From NCBI GenBank assembly GCA_003586115.2, contig QVOM02000112.1, forward strand, positions 44,207,487 through 44,271,486: a DNA stretch of 64,000 nt, read 5' to 3'. Position 1 is the first letter of the stretch; every line of letters starts with the position of its first letter. The notes below the pieces were generated by a model. It saw only the letters and a list, made by a program, of their open reading frames with translations, searched no databases and was not told where the DNA came from. The stretch comes from Salvator merianae (Eukaryota > Chordata > Lepidosauria > Squamata > Teiidae). A program made the translations under genes and the position numbers. Of this stretch, positions 1 through 10,894 are shown piece by piece.

Positions 1-1246
1 TTCCCTTACCCTGTCTCGAAACCTCGGAAAGGTCACCTCTTTGTCATTCAGGTTTTCATAGAACCAGCCATCTCTTTAAGCTGTGTTGGTGGTAAACTAC
101 ATAAGCAAAGAGGTGGGAGTTTCTCGTTGTGAGAGGACCAGTGGCCAATCAGTGGGTAACACATGTTACCAGGTGAGGTATTGCCTGACTTGCAGATGAA
201 TGCAGGCTGCAGTGTGGCAAAATAAGGTAGGTTCTCAGCTGCATATTTGGACAACTGTTTGTAAGGTTTTGGTTTTTATTTTTGGTTTTTATTTTTGGGG
301 AGGGGGCGCTTGGGGTGGAATGCTTTTGTTAAAGGTCAACTTTAAAAAGCCATTTTTAACTGCACCTTCAGTTTTCCAAAAATTATATTGCATTCCCTGA
401 ATTTATATCTGACTGAATACATATTTTAATAAATGCTGAGTAAATTCCTATGTAGAATTTCCTCAAACACTTCTCATTTTTTTTTGTCAAATAATTAAAT
501 ATTGTCATTCTTTCTTCTTCTTTATGCCATGTAGACTAATTCTAATCATGCACATCTTTGTCCAAAGCAAAACAAAAAGCAATGTCGTGCAGAGATTTGG
601 GATATCTTTTAATAATCCACTCAGAACAGTACTCTGCACATCTCTGTATGACAAGTGAAACATAAGATGATTAATAAACAGGCAAAAAAGTCCCACAGGT
701 TTACTAGGTTTAAAACCTATCAAATTTGGTTCAGCAGAATATTTCTTCTGATTTTCATTATGAATGCCATTTAACATATTAATTAAAATAGAACATCTAA
801 AATTAAAGCTTCTGAAAGTTCATACGGTTGTTAAAAGAACAAGTCCCTCCTTACCTTTAAAGCAAATTGCTTACAAGTTACTTGCAATATTTGTTGGAAC
901 TGTAGGTTTCTGAAAAATAAGCTTACTAATGGCTCCCATAGACTACAAGCTACCTCTTAACAGTCTGGCGAATCTTTTAACACATTTTTTTTGTTGTTTT
1001 ATTAAATATGTAAAGGAAGAAAATGGTTGAAATGTCTATTTAATCTTAACTCTCTGTTTTATTAGATACATTTATATGTGGGCTTTTCTCACATTTTTTT
1101 AGGAAGTTAACAATGCAAATTTTGCCTTGTTGACATGTATAACCTGAGCACATACAATACATTATATTTCATGTTGCAATGGAAAGGGTGGATTGTTGGG
1201 ATCCAAGAGATAACTATGTGCTATGAGATATTTTACAGTCAAAACA
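1..1246. other. Unassigned AT-rich sequence
   Basis: I see no gene, exon or recognisable repeat here. The stretch is AT-rich with poly-T runs, and its short open frames have no recognisable domains. It reads as ordinary vertebrate intergenic or deep intronic DNA. Confidence 0.6.
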
Positions 1247-1254
1247 CTTCAGAT

Positions 1255-1599
1255 GTGCATGAAAAGAAAAAAAAAATCATTTGTGATTCAGTTTTGAACA
1301 AAAATCTGCATTTTTGCTTCATCAGCAAATTTCATTGTCAAAAAATGATTTTTTCTTATTTGTTTTCTCATTTTTTGCAATATTTTCCCATTGAAAATGC
1401 CATTGAAAATGCCATTTTTATGCTTTAAACACAGTGAAAAATGCAAAAAAAAAGTCTAAATTCAATTTGTTTTCTCAAAAGAAGTAGACTTTTTCATTTT
1501 CATCAAAAGCTGTAAATGCGAAAAAAGTAATTTTTGTTTTGATGCGAAAATTTGCGAAAATGAAATTTTTGAATGCAAAGTGAAATTTGCACATTCCTA
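1255..1599. mobile_element. AT-rich self-complementary element, possibly hAT-like and non-autonomous
   Basis: This block is dominated by runs of the type GAAAATTTGCGAAAATG and their complements. It ends in TTTGCACATTCCTA, an end commonly seen on short lizard DNA elements. The left end carries GTGCATGAAAAG, a degraded counterpart. The flanks CTTCAGAT (1247-1254) and ATTCAGAT (1600-1607) match at 7 of 8 positions, which suggests an 8-bp target duplication as made by hAT transposases. It has no coding capacity. The superfamily is an inference from the end and flank length only. Confidence 0.4.
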
Positions 1600-1607
1600 A
1601 TTCAGAT

Positions 1608-2030
1608 ACAGAACAAGTATATGTTTTTGCTGCTCTAATACATGTACTGGTATCAACTTGTTGGCTTAGTAGATAAGAAAAAAAATTAAATAGCTATTAT
1701 TATAAAACAGCAAAAATGATGTATTTACATATCATAACCCTAGGTAAACACCTCTGATTTGTCTCCATAAATAAATGAACAAAAATATGTATTTGTTCTG
1801 TATTTGAATATGTGTGACATTAAGGTATAAGCTTCAGAGTGAGCAGGTCTCAGCTTTTAAGTTATGCTATGCCAAAAGACCAAATGTGTAGAGTAAAGGC
1901 TCTACATATGTCTAGCTAGAACATGGTAATGGAAGATTGAACTGACTATGGAAATGATAGGACTGAATTCTAGGCATCTCCTCTTGTTATTTAGCCTAAA
2001 TGTCTTGTGGCTCAAACAATGGTTTATGCT
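1608..2030. other. Unassigned sequence
   Basis: No gene or repeat was recognised between the AT-rich element and the start of repeat A. Confidence 0.5.
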
Positions 2031-2790
2031 TGTCCAACATAACCCTTCCCTGTCAATTTGTGAAACCGAACGTTCGAAAGGTGTGGAACTACTTTGCTGA
2101 TTGTGTCACAAGATCAGCATAATCCTATCAGCTTCAGGGCAGGAAAGTTCCAGCATCAAGTGAAGGGAAATAATATTAGAATATAAACCAGGGTACAATT
2201 AAAATACCTCAAATTGGACAAACATATTTTGTTTACTCTTTCTGGAGTAATCTGAAGTGGACACTGTCTACTGTTGGGACATTTTCCAGACCAAGTCTTA
2301 CAAGAATATATCACCTTAGGTCACATTTTCCAGTGCTCCTTCCAAGGTATGCTGGGGGCTGAACTCGGGGAGTGGGCATGGTCATCCACTTTGCTAAGGT
2401 TTAAACTCTACCTGTCAATCACTATATTGGACCACAGAGAGATCTGTGCCATCCCTCTATCTCTGAGACTTTTGAACTTCCCTTTGCTGCTAAGATTTGG
2501 TGTAACCCCATCTTGAACCTAACACTGTTTTCCAGGGAAAAATTAGCTGGACTTGGTGTTTTAATCTATCAATTATGATTCCTTACTTGGCTTGCCCATG
2601 ACAGTATTTATGGCTGATTATCCCTTCTAAGTCCTCTTCCTTGGGATAGCTGGCACTGTTCTCTCTTGTCTACCAGAATGAAGTTTGCTGAGGTGTTGTA
2701 AACTTCATCTAATTCAAAAGCTTCTTGTATGACTTACCAATCAACACAGCTCATTTGAATGAATGCTGAGTGTATGTGTGGCTATCCCCA
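2031..2790 (+). repeat. Repeat A, copy 1, left part (LTR-like)
   Basis: This segment aligns by eye with 60492-61290, for example around AGAGATCTGTGCCATC (2440-2455) and TGCTGCTAAG (2486-2495). Both copies begin near TGTCCAA. The repeat stops near 2790 and resumes at about 5800, so it has been split by later insertions. Its length, TG start and a terminal AATAAA-like motif in the other copy suggest a long LTR. No internal retroelement coding region is attached. The two copies are strongly diverged, so it is old. An unclassified non-LTR repeat is the alternative. Confidence 0.6.
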
Positions 2791-2945
2791 GATGTGCCTT
2801 GTTTATTTGACTTTTTTGTGACATTCCAGAGTAAAGCACCACTGGAATTATTGTGTGTTGCTCAGACAGCAGGGCAACAGCACGGATAAAGTGGAAGCAC
2901 TTACCTGTATGGACTCTGGCTCCTGCAATGGCATGAGGAATACAT

Positions 2946-2975
2946 CCAGGTATTTTGATGATGCAAAATACCTGG
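2946..2975. repeat. Perfect 11-bp inverted repeat (hairpin)
   Basis: CCAGGTATTTT at 2946-2956 is the exact reverse complement of 2965-2975, with an 8-base loop. It lies in a stretch (2791-3109) that I cannot assign, between repeat A and the LINE. That stretch may be part of the LINE 3' UTR or of another short element. Confidence 0.6.
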
Positions 2976-3109
2976 AAGTGCGAAAACGCTACCCCCTGCT
3001 CATGTACAGACACCATTTTCAGCTGGATTTCAGCTAACACATGCATAGTGGCTATTCTCAAGATGGCAGATTATGTGAGGAAGAGTCCATACAAGGTGCT
3101 CTCAGCTCT

Positions 3110-5415
3110 TTACGTAAAACCTGGGTTGGGAGTTGATTTTCCCATAGGGACTGTCATGGAAAAGGCCATCTCCCTTGCCACTGCCTGTTAACCTCTGATG
3201 ACAGGCAGATCTATATGGAAGAAAGCAATCATTCAGGTATTTAGAGTCCCAATCATTTAGGACTCTATACATGCATTGAATTGGGTCCAGAAACAAACAG
3301 GCAACCAATGCAGATCTTTAAGTACCAGTGTAATGTATCTCTGGCCAAAGGCTCTTGACAGTAGCTGAGTTGCTGCATTCTGCACTAGTGACAGCTTCCA
3401 GACTGTTTTCAAAGGAAGTCCCATGTAAAGTGCATTACAGTAGTCTAACCTGGAAATTACCAAGGCGTAGATCACTGTGGCAGGGTTATCCTTGTCCAGG
3501 AAAGGCTGGACCTGCTAAATCAGTCAGAGGTGGGCATAGCCATTCATAGCCCCTGTTGACTCCTATGCATCAAATGGCAGCAATGAATCTAGGAGAACCC
3601 CGCAGATCGCATATCCATTCTTTCTGGGACATAACATCTCCATTCAGAATCAGTTGCCCACTAAATTTCTGGACTTGGGATCCTATGATGCACAACATCT
3701 CTGTCTTATTTGGATTCAGTTTCAATTTATTGGTTCTCATCTAATCCATTACTGCCTCCAAGCTGCCTTTCCTGATGTATGTGGAAAGGAGAAATAGAGT
3801 TGAGTGTCATCAGCATACAGATGATTTCTCCCAGAGGTTTCATGTAGATAGTAAAAAAGCATAGGGGACAGAATAGACCCCTGGACTCCACAAATAAGCT
3901 CCCTGGGTCCCTGAATAGAAGGTCCCCATAACTACTTTCTGGAATCATCCTTGGAGACAGGACTAGAACCACTATAACAGAGTTTCTTCAGTTCCCAATC
4001 CCTGAAGTTGCTCCAGCAGGATACAACAGTAAATGGAATAAAAAGCCACCGAGAGATCAAGAAGAATCAAGATGGTTTCATGTCCCCTGCCCCTCTCCCA
4101 GTAAAGATCATCTAGCAAGATGGCCAGGGCAGTTCTGGTACCATGATTAGGCCTGAAACCAGATTAAAATGGATCTACATAGTCTGTAACCATGAAGCAA
4201 CCCTGCAGCTGAACTGCCACTACCTTCTCCAATACCTTACATAGGAAAGAGATATCGGTCATTCAGCAAAAGTTATTCAACATTTCTGACTTCACTGAAA
4301 ATTTCTTAAGAGAGGGTGAATCACATTTCTTTAAGCACTGCACCATCCCCTTTTGCAGTAAAGCATTAATCACTCAGCTAGCTTTTATTAGTCATGAAGG
4401 GCAAGGAGCAAGAGGACAAGTAGTTGATTGGACTTCTACAAGAATTTTGTTGAATCTTTAGACCACATAAATTAAACTGATGCAATACAACGGGACCAAA
4501 TAGTGCCATGGACACCTCCCAAGAACTACTACCCATGGTGGTGTCCAATTCCATGCATATCTGAATGGCTTTGTCCTGGAAGTGCCTTGAACATTTATCA
4601 CAGCAAGTTTCCAAAGGTGTCACAGATGTTTCTATATTGCCAGATGACAACAGCCCTCTAACTACCCAGAAAAAGTCTGTTGGATGACTACTTAAGGATG
4701 CAATGGTGGCAGAGAAATATACCTTCTTTACTGTTGCCATTGCCATGTGGTAGGTGCAATAATTCATCTTCCTTATGTCCGTTCAGATTCATACTGAGAG
4801 TTATGTTATTTATGTTCCAGCTATCAATGCTTCCGCTTCATTTCCCATATATAGCACTATAGCAGGGGGCCTACAAACTCTGTAGAGCAACTGAGTGCAG
4901 TTGGCAGATATCATGTTAATGACTGTATTCATCTCACTATTCAAGAGAGACATTAAAGTATTGGCAGATGCACCAGTCATGCCAACTGGAAATTCCACCA
5001 AATATTCAGGAATTGGTCTGATTCCATAAGTGTCTGAGGGCAGACTGTCTCAATAGGACCTTCATCCCTGCAGTGAGGGACCGCCACCATAAGTCCAAAC
5101 TTCACCAGACAATGGTCCATCCACAACAGTGGGCATATTGCAAATCCACCTGTTAATAGACTTCCACTCTTCCACACTGCAGCAAAGACCAGGTCGAGAG
5201 TATATTCTGCTGCATGAGTGGACTCTATAACATACTGAGACAGGCATAGTTGCCATGGAGGCCATGAAATCCTGAGCTGGCATTTCAAAGGTGTCTTCAG
5301 CATGGAAGTTGAAATCCCCCAGCATCACTGTGAAGGGGGTTCCCAATACCACATCTAAGACCATCTCCACTACAGGGAACCTGTTGGGCAGTGGTGTGAG
5401 CAGTAAACCAGCATT
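3110..5415 (-). mobile_element. L2-type LINE (CR1 superfamily), 5'-truncated and degraded
   Basis: On the minus strand, fragments of one LINE polyprotein appear in order. An AP-endonuclease domain with VMLGDFNFHAED (about 5325-5290) and THAAEYTLDLVFA (about 5210-5170) comes first. A linker follows with HFQDKAIQI and MELDTTMGSSSWEVSMA (4590-4500). The reverse transcriptase then shows FTIYMKPLGEII (about 3870-3830) and, downstream, SRLDYCNALYMGLP and LVQNAATQLLS (3450-3370), then HWLPVCF and YLNDCFLPY (3310-3215). These are typical of L2-like LINEs of squamates. The frame is broken by many stops and shifts, and no intact enzyme remains. The 5' end is lost at about 5415 where a TIR element begins. 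Together they interrupt repeat A. Confidence 0.85.
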
Positions 5416-5782
5416 CTAACATGGAATGGACCACATAGCATGGACACCATCTGCACTGTGGGGCCCTAGTCTTGAATATCAGTGGGATACCAGCATTCGC
5501 ATTGCAAAGGATTGCACAGGCATGTGCAGGTGCAATTACACAGGCACAGCTGACACTTTAGATACAGCCATGCATTTGCACCTAGAAGTGGGTGCGAATG
5601 CACTTGACCAGGAACAAAAAAGCTGCTCCCAGTCAAGCTGTGGAGCACAATTTATTGCTCCACAACTAGCCATGCTCAGGAGCATCTGTAGGCTGCTTCT
5701 GATTATGCAGACCTCCACAAAGTGTGGAGACACTTTTGCTAGTGAGTGTCCCTGTCGCTCACTAGCTTAAAGAGCAAAAAGA
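5416..5782 (+). mobile_element. M1 TIR element, left end missing
   Basis: It shares the M1 order seen at 18134-18568: a GGAATGGACC block, ACCAGCATTC, CCATGCATTTGCACC, GGGTGCGAATGCAC, then the near-palindrome GTGGAGCAC...GCTCCAC (5640-5663). It ends with the TIR AAGAGCAAAAAGAGCCC. The left TIR is absent where the L2-type LINE begins, so the LINE or a deletion has removed it. It has no open frame of note and is a non-autonomous DNA element. Confidence 0.65.
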
Positions 5783-5799
5783 GCCCACTAACCTGGGTT

Positions 5800-6095
5800 G
5801 GTTTTAGGGAGCATTTCTGGCTTAACTGTGGAGTTAACACAGATTTGTTTAACAACACACCCTGACTGGCCAGCTTTTCCTGGATTTCCTGGATTTCTCC
5901 TGACCAAATTCCAGCTTGCTTTTCCTACACTGAGCCTGACTCTGCCATTGTAATCCCCTGCTAGAATTATACTTCACTGCTAGCTACTTGAGTTGTTTAT
6001 GTTTTGATACTAATTTCCCCAAGTTTAACTTTGCATCCATAAATGAAGGTTACTATTTGAATCTTTGCTTTTCTTTAATAATACATATCAAGATT
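5800..6095 (+). repeat. Repeat A, copy 1, right part
   Basis: This resumes the homology with repeat A copy 2 at 61545-61800. Shared anchors include AACTGTGGA, TGCCATTGTAA-like and ACACTAATTTCCC-like segments (about 5838, 5944 and 6010). The order and orientation match copy 2, which shows that 2791-5799 was inserted or rearranged into this repeat. Confidence 0.6.
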
Positions 6096-6189
6096 GTCCC
6101 TGCTCGTCTCTCCTTCCCTGAGATTCACCTGTCAGTGAAGTGTGTGTCAAACCAAACCTTTCATTCTAAAGTTCCCTATTCCTAGGCAT

Positions 6190-7739
6190 GTGCAGAATTC
6201 CAGAGCACTTTCTTGTAACAATAACTTCACTAGGTTCAAATAGCCAGATATAGTATTCAAATATTACTTCCATTAGTGGTTCTTTATGTAAAATGGCTGG
6301 GTGTATCATGTGAGCAGAAAAGGGAAATATGATTTCACTTTCCCATCATGATGTATCAGAGATATGGATCAAGATTTTAGTTTAATAAATGTGTGTTTTA
6401 TTAAGAAGAATGCTTTTTATGCCAGTACCATTAAGCTGAATGTCATTTTAACAACAGAGCCATGTAGCACCCTTTAGTATAAGAGTAGGATCCCAAAAAA
6501 CAACAAAATACCACACTGGGTTGCATCTTTAGAACATACAGTATATCTAAATCTGTCGGATCATCACACATATCTATGCTGCATCTCAATTTATTTCAGA
6601 TAATATCTCTCAAATTAAAATTATGTTGATGCATTTATCTGCATAATAGCTAGTTTTTTAAAAATCAGGTCTTTTTCATGTCACACATTCACAACAAAAG
6701 GAAGCAGAAATAGAGACAAATGACCAGACTAAAAATAAGGAAGACACTTCCTGTTTAAATCCCAAAGCATGGCTATTCATAGAGTCAGCAGCTGAGAAAA
6801 AAATTAGTCTAGTAAGTCATTTAGCCTAGCTTTCTTCCTATGTCATATGATTTTTTTTCCAGTTTTCAGACCAGATGAATGACAATGGTGTGCATGCCAG
6901 ATTAACATTAAGTAACCGAGATTAATTTTGTGTTCTGAGATCTCCCTTTTCTTGTGCATTTGAAAAAAAAAGCTTCATTTTTTTTTTAAAAAAAATCCAG
7001 CCAATGAACAAATATCCCAATTATTTCTGAGATCAGAACATGACAAAGTGCTGGCAAAGCAAGTCTGAAACAAATATATTTCTACACCAGTGTTGATTAA
7101 GGGTATCCCTAAGCTGTGCAAAGAAGTATCAGCTCTTTTAAAACATACAAGTGTTCCCTTAAGTGGAGTAAAACAGGGCTAGATAAGTGCAGCCTGCACC
7201 AGCACAGTGCTGGATCATTCATCTGGGAACTTGCTGCTCCAGTTTCTTTACTTTTATTGCCCCATCAGCAACAACCCATATATGAATAATTTAGCAGCAT
7301 GCCATCAAAGCCCATGCCAGACTCCAGCACGATAAGAATCTGGAAAGATACTGGGACTTTTAAGGAAGTGCAGGAACTCACACACTTCCCTAAATCTTTT
7401 GACTGGCATGCCAGCAGTAGTTCAGCATGGTACTGGACCAGTCTGACAATCCCACTAGGATTTGGTAAACCTTTAAGGCCACTTTCACATACAGTAAAGA
7501 AGTTGCTCAAAAGCAGATTGGAAGTGTTTGCATGCCAGTGCCTCCTAATCCATATCAAAAGCCAGAAAAGGGACTTCCAAAATGCATTCTCTACCTTTAA
7601 TGTGGATTAGAGGTGGGAATACCAGCATCCATATGCTACCACCTCTTACCCATTTCCAAGTTTCTTTTTTAATGTGTGCAGATGCAGCCGGTATGTTAAG
7701 AGAGGCACATTTTCTTGAACTGGTAATTATTCATTGATT
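6190..7739. other. Unassigned sequence with a possible worn TIR element
   Basis: No gene was recognised. GGCCACTTTCACATACAG at 7480 resembles the TIRs of the MITE families in this window, but I could not find a matching partner end, so no element is called. The rest is AT-rich unassigned sequence. Confidence 0.4.
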
Positions 7740-7982
7740 GATTGTCTGGAATGGTCTCCCTCCCGAAATATATCAGCCACCAACTTTATGGAGTTTTCAG
7801 CATGTGCTTAAACCATATTTGTGAACACAGAGATGTGTTGATTGCTGATGGTATCTGGTCATGGTATCTGCTGCTTTTGTGGTCTTGATTTTATATTGTT
7901 TTTAACTGATTTTTGTTATTACTGTTACTTTGTGAATTGTCCTGGTATTACTAAATGAAGACAGATATAAATATATTTAAAC
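7740..7982 (+). mobile_element. L2-type LINE 3' end
   Basis: The plus strand from 7749 reads WNGLPPEIYQPPTLWSFQ and then LKPYL, the C-terminal tail of L2-type reverse transcriptases. A T-rich 3' UTR follows, ending in GACAGATATAAATAT, like the tails of reptile L2 elements. Only the last few dozen codons survive. It is oriented opposite to the copy at 3110-5415. Confidence 0.65.
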
Positions 7983-8008
7983 TGAAACTGTATGTACCAT
8001 CTGCCTTT

Positions 8009-8525
8009 GGGCCTTTCTGCACTTATCGGTAACCAGTATTAGGAGCCCTCATAATCAGCTTCAGGGTCTCTTCTAACCACACATTAGAGAGCCCCCCCTC
8101 CCTGCTGGTATGCTCCACCCACCCAGGATGAAGCGTAATCCAGTTCAGGAAGCAGCTGGTCTGAATTAAGGGTTAACCTGATTAAACAGGTCCACTGGCA
8201 TATCAGTGCAAGCTAGTTTGAATCATGGAGGTCTGCAGAAGACACGTCTCCATTTTGTGGACTACTGGGGGACCAATTTAGGCAGTGCATCAAAGTGCAT
8301 TGCCAAACTAGGTTCCCCAGGACCCATAGGCTAGGAACTTTCTGGAGTCCTCAGGGGCTGGCCCCAAAGCTTATGCAAGCTTCAAGTCTGATACAGAGGC
8401 TGGTCTGGAGCAGCCTCGTGCAGATGGCACTGTTCCAGACCACATCTTACCATAATCCAGACCAGTGGGCCTTGCTGGTCTAGACTCATGGGTTTGCATC
8501 ATGACACAGAAAGTGCAGAAAGGTC
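8009..8525. mobile_element. F-family TIR element (MITE)
   Basis: The left end GGGCCTTTCTGCACTT matches the reverse complement of the right end (AAGTGCAGAAAGGTC). The flanks are TTT at 8006-8008 and TTT at 8526-8528, consistent with a 3-bp target duplication. The interior shares CCCCAGGACCCATAGGCTAGGAAC-type blocks with other F copies. There is no coding sequence. Confidence 0.75.
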
Positions 8526-8528
8526 TTT

Positions 8529-9955
8529 AGTAAAGGAAATTAGAGGATAAATGAAAACTGAGGAACTATATCTTACAGTAGGTAACTATTGCACTTAATC
8601 ATGATTTAAATACTGCCTTCATAGATTACCCATTTGAAAATACAAAATTTTCAAAACATAATTTCATTTCTAATCATTTTCTTTCACATGCAACAAATAA
8701 TGGCTACCTGAACCATATGAAAAATGGCAAAATTAAGCTGTGATTGCATACAGTAAAAAAATAATAATCTCTGAAATGGTTCACAATTGGGATGGTTTAC
8801 ACTGTCAGTCTGACCCTCCCCCTCACATAAACATAATAGGCTACAAAAGGTGGATTAGAGATAGGATAAGAATATGTGGGCCACATGTTGCTGTCTTTGG
8901 GTGTGATCAGCCAGGGCTTTTTCCCATCACCCCATTTAGAAAATGTGTCCCTTCTATAGCCATCACAATAAACGGGCATTCAGATAGCAAAAGGAATAGT
9001 TCTACTTCATATTTCTCCATGTTGCTCTTCCTTTGCCTTAAAGTTTGGCAACATCTTCCTAACATCAAGTGTTCACCACCACTGATTGTCCAGGTGCCTG
9101 CCCAGCTTTCTGGAGCCCTGATTGTTGCTGGCCAGCAGCAGTCCTTCACATGCTGAAACTGGCTACATTTCCCTCCTCTGTGTCTTCACTCAATGCAACT
9201 GAAGAGTCATCCTAAGACTTATGATTTCCTGTCTGAGGAAGGGATGACCTTTCTGAGGCTTGGAGACATGGTAAGGTGCATGTAGGGGTAAAATGTCTGT
9301 TATGTCTGACTCCAATTTTCCCATGAGATCCCCTTTAAAAATAACTGATTGCACCATTTGAGGAGCTTCTGAACTGCTTTATTATGTATGAGCACACCCT
9401 TATTCTTCTATAGTGCTGTTCATAAACATGATGTACAATTTTTTGCTAAACCCTTGTTCATAAAGCTGAAAGGTTTGAAACAATATACAGCTGATAGAAG
9501 TTTAAATATATATTTTTTAATAAAATCACTACATTTTTGTTAGAAAAAGGACTTAAGCAGTCCAGTTTACAATATTCTTCAAACTACTTTCTCTGTGCCT
9601 TATAACACGAAGATAATATTATAAAAGAATCCAATTACATTATTTTGGTTTGTCATCAGCCTATCTTCACAGTATAACAGATATGCAAGTAAAACAGAAT
9701 GTTTGTTTCCTCTGTCAATATTGCAGTTTACTCTTTCTCTTTTATTTTGCAGACATTTCTCTTTTGAGGAAACGTAGAAAAGCTCATTGCTCAAAAACTT
9801 TGAGATCCAGATTTTTAAGTGCTGGTGTTTCCCTGAAATAAAAAAAAACATGCTTTTCTGATTTGCCCTGATGCAAAAGCAAGGAGATTTTGCTACACAT
9901 TGAATTACCTCATAGCCAACCAGCAAAATCCCAAGTGGAACATCAGTTAATAGTG

Positions 9956-9956
<1 letters not shown>
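8529..9956. other. Unassigned AT-rich sequence
   Basis: I recognise no gene or repeat family. The 138-codon frame at 8740-9156 has no domain-like features and is treated as chance. Confidence 0.5.
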
Positions 9957-10002
<46 letters not shown>

Positions 10003-10004
10003 TC
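9957..10004. repeat. (TTTC)n microsatellite
   Basis: About twelve near-perfect copies of the tetranucleotide TTTC are seen. Confidence 0.97.
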
Positions 10005-10136
10005 ATCTAGAATGCTATTCAGGAGAGAACACCAGCTTTTCAGTGGTCATGTAGCTCCTGTTTTTCACAAAAGCTGGTCATAGACCTCCATTTGCAACTG
10101 ATTAGCTATTGTGAGAACAGTACTACGAAACTAGAT

Positions 10137-10335
10137 GGCCGTTTTTGTACTTGCTACGCTAGCACAGACTAATTAGCTCCTGGTAAGGTTGGAAACCTCA
10201 ATTTTCTGCACCACCGATAGTAGCGATTGGGAGCAGTTGCATACTGCTTCCAGTTGCTTTTGCTGTCTTGTGGTGTGAACACACTTGACTAGTAAGCATC
10301 CTAGATGCTTGCTAATGTCAAGTGCAAACAAGCCC
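10137..10335. mobile_element. Short M1-type TIR element with GAT target duplication
   Basis: It begins GGCCGTTTTTGTACTTGC and ends AAGTGCAAACAAGCCC, imperfect inverted ends. GAT occurs directly outside both ends (10134-10136 and 10336-10338). The interior has GATTGGGAGCAGTTGC and ACTAGTAAGC segments shared with M1 elements. At 199 bp it is an internally deleted copy. Confidence 0.65.
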
Positions 10336-10431
10336 GATGAATCCTTGTTCCAATCCAGCAGGACACTTCTAATTCATTATTTATACTTATAACCTATCCT
10401 ATAATCTGAGATCTCAGACTACAAAAACTAA

Positions 10432-10894
10432 GGCCCTTTCCACATGGGCCAGTGGAACATTGCAGACCTTTATCTTCTACACACTGCTCGAGAACAGCAG
10501 AGGTTCTGGCAGAGTGGCCATCTACATAGAACTAGGATATGTTATCAAAATGGTTCTACACCCCATTCCACCTGGGGAACCATTAAAAATAGACCACCAG
10601 TGGACTACTGATGGTATACTGGTCCATGGATAGTGTCCAAACAGCATGCTCTGTAGGCTAGTATTCCAAGCCTAGCCTGTTTTGAACCAGGAACCTGGAA
10701 GCAGTAATGGAAATGTGCCACTGTTGGGTGTACAGCTGAAATGGACTTGGCCAGGAATGTTGGATTCTCTATTGGAAACTATGAAGCCCTGGCTGGAAAC
10801 TTCAAAGCCTTTGGGGTTGGACCCAAATGGGCTATCCTCAATATGGACAGTCCTTGCAGCAGGCTACCCAAAGCCCAGCCACATGGAAAGAGCC
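10432..10894. mobile_element. TIR element related to the M1/F group
   Basis: The left end GGCCCTTTCCACATGG pairs with the right end CCACATGGAAAGAGCC. The flanks are TAA on the left and TAT on the right, a near-match 3-bp duplication. The interior is unique-looking apart from the ends, with no protein-coding capacity. Confidence 0.6.

Noticed and set aside
3110..5415. Host gene with endonuclease and polymerase domains
   Set aside because: The order and motifs are those of an L2-type LINE, and the frame is broken many times.
8740..9156. 138-codon plus-strand frame
   Set aside because: No recognisable motif, no splice context and no repeat match; consistent with chance.
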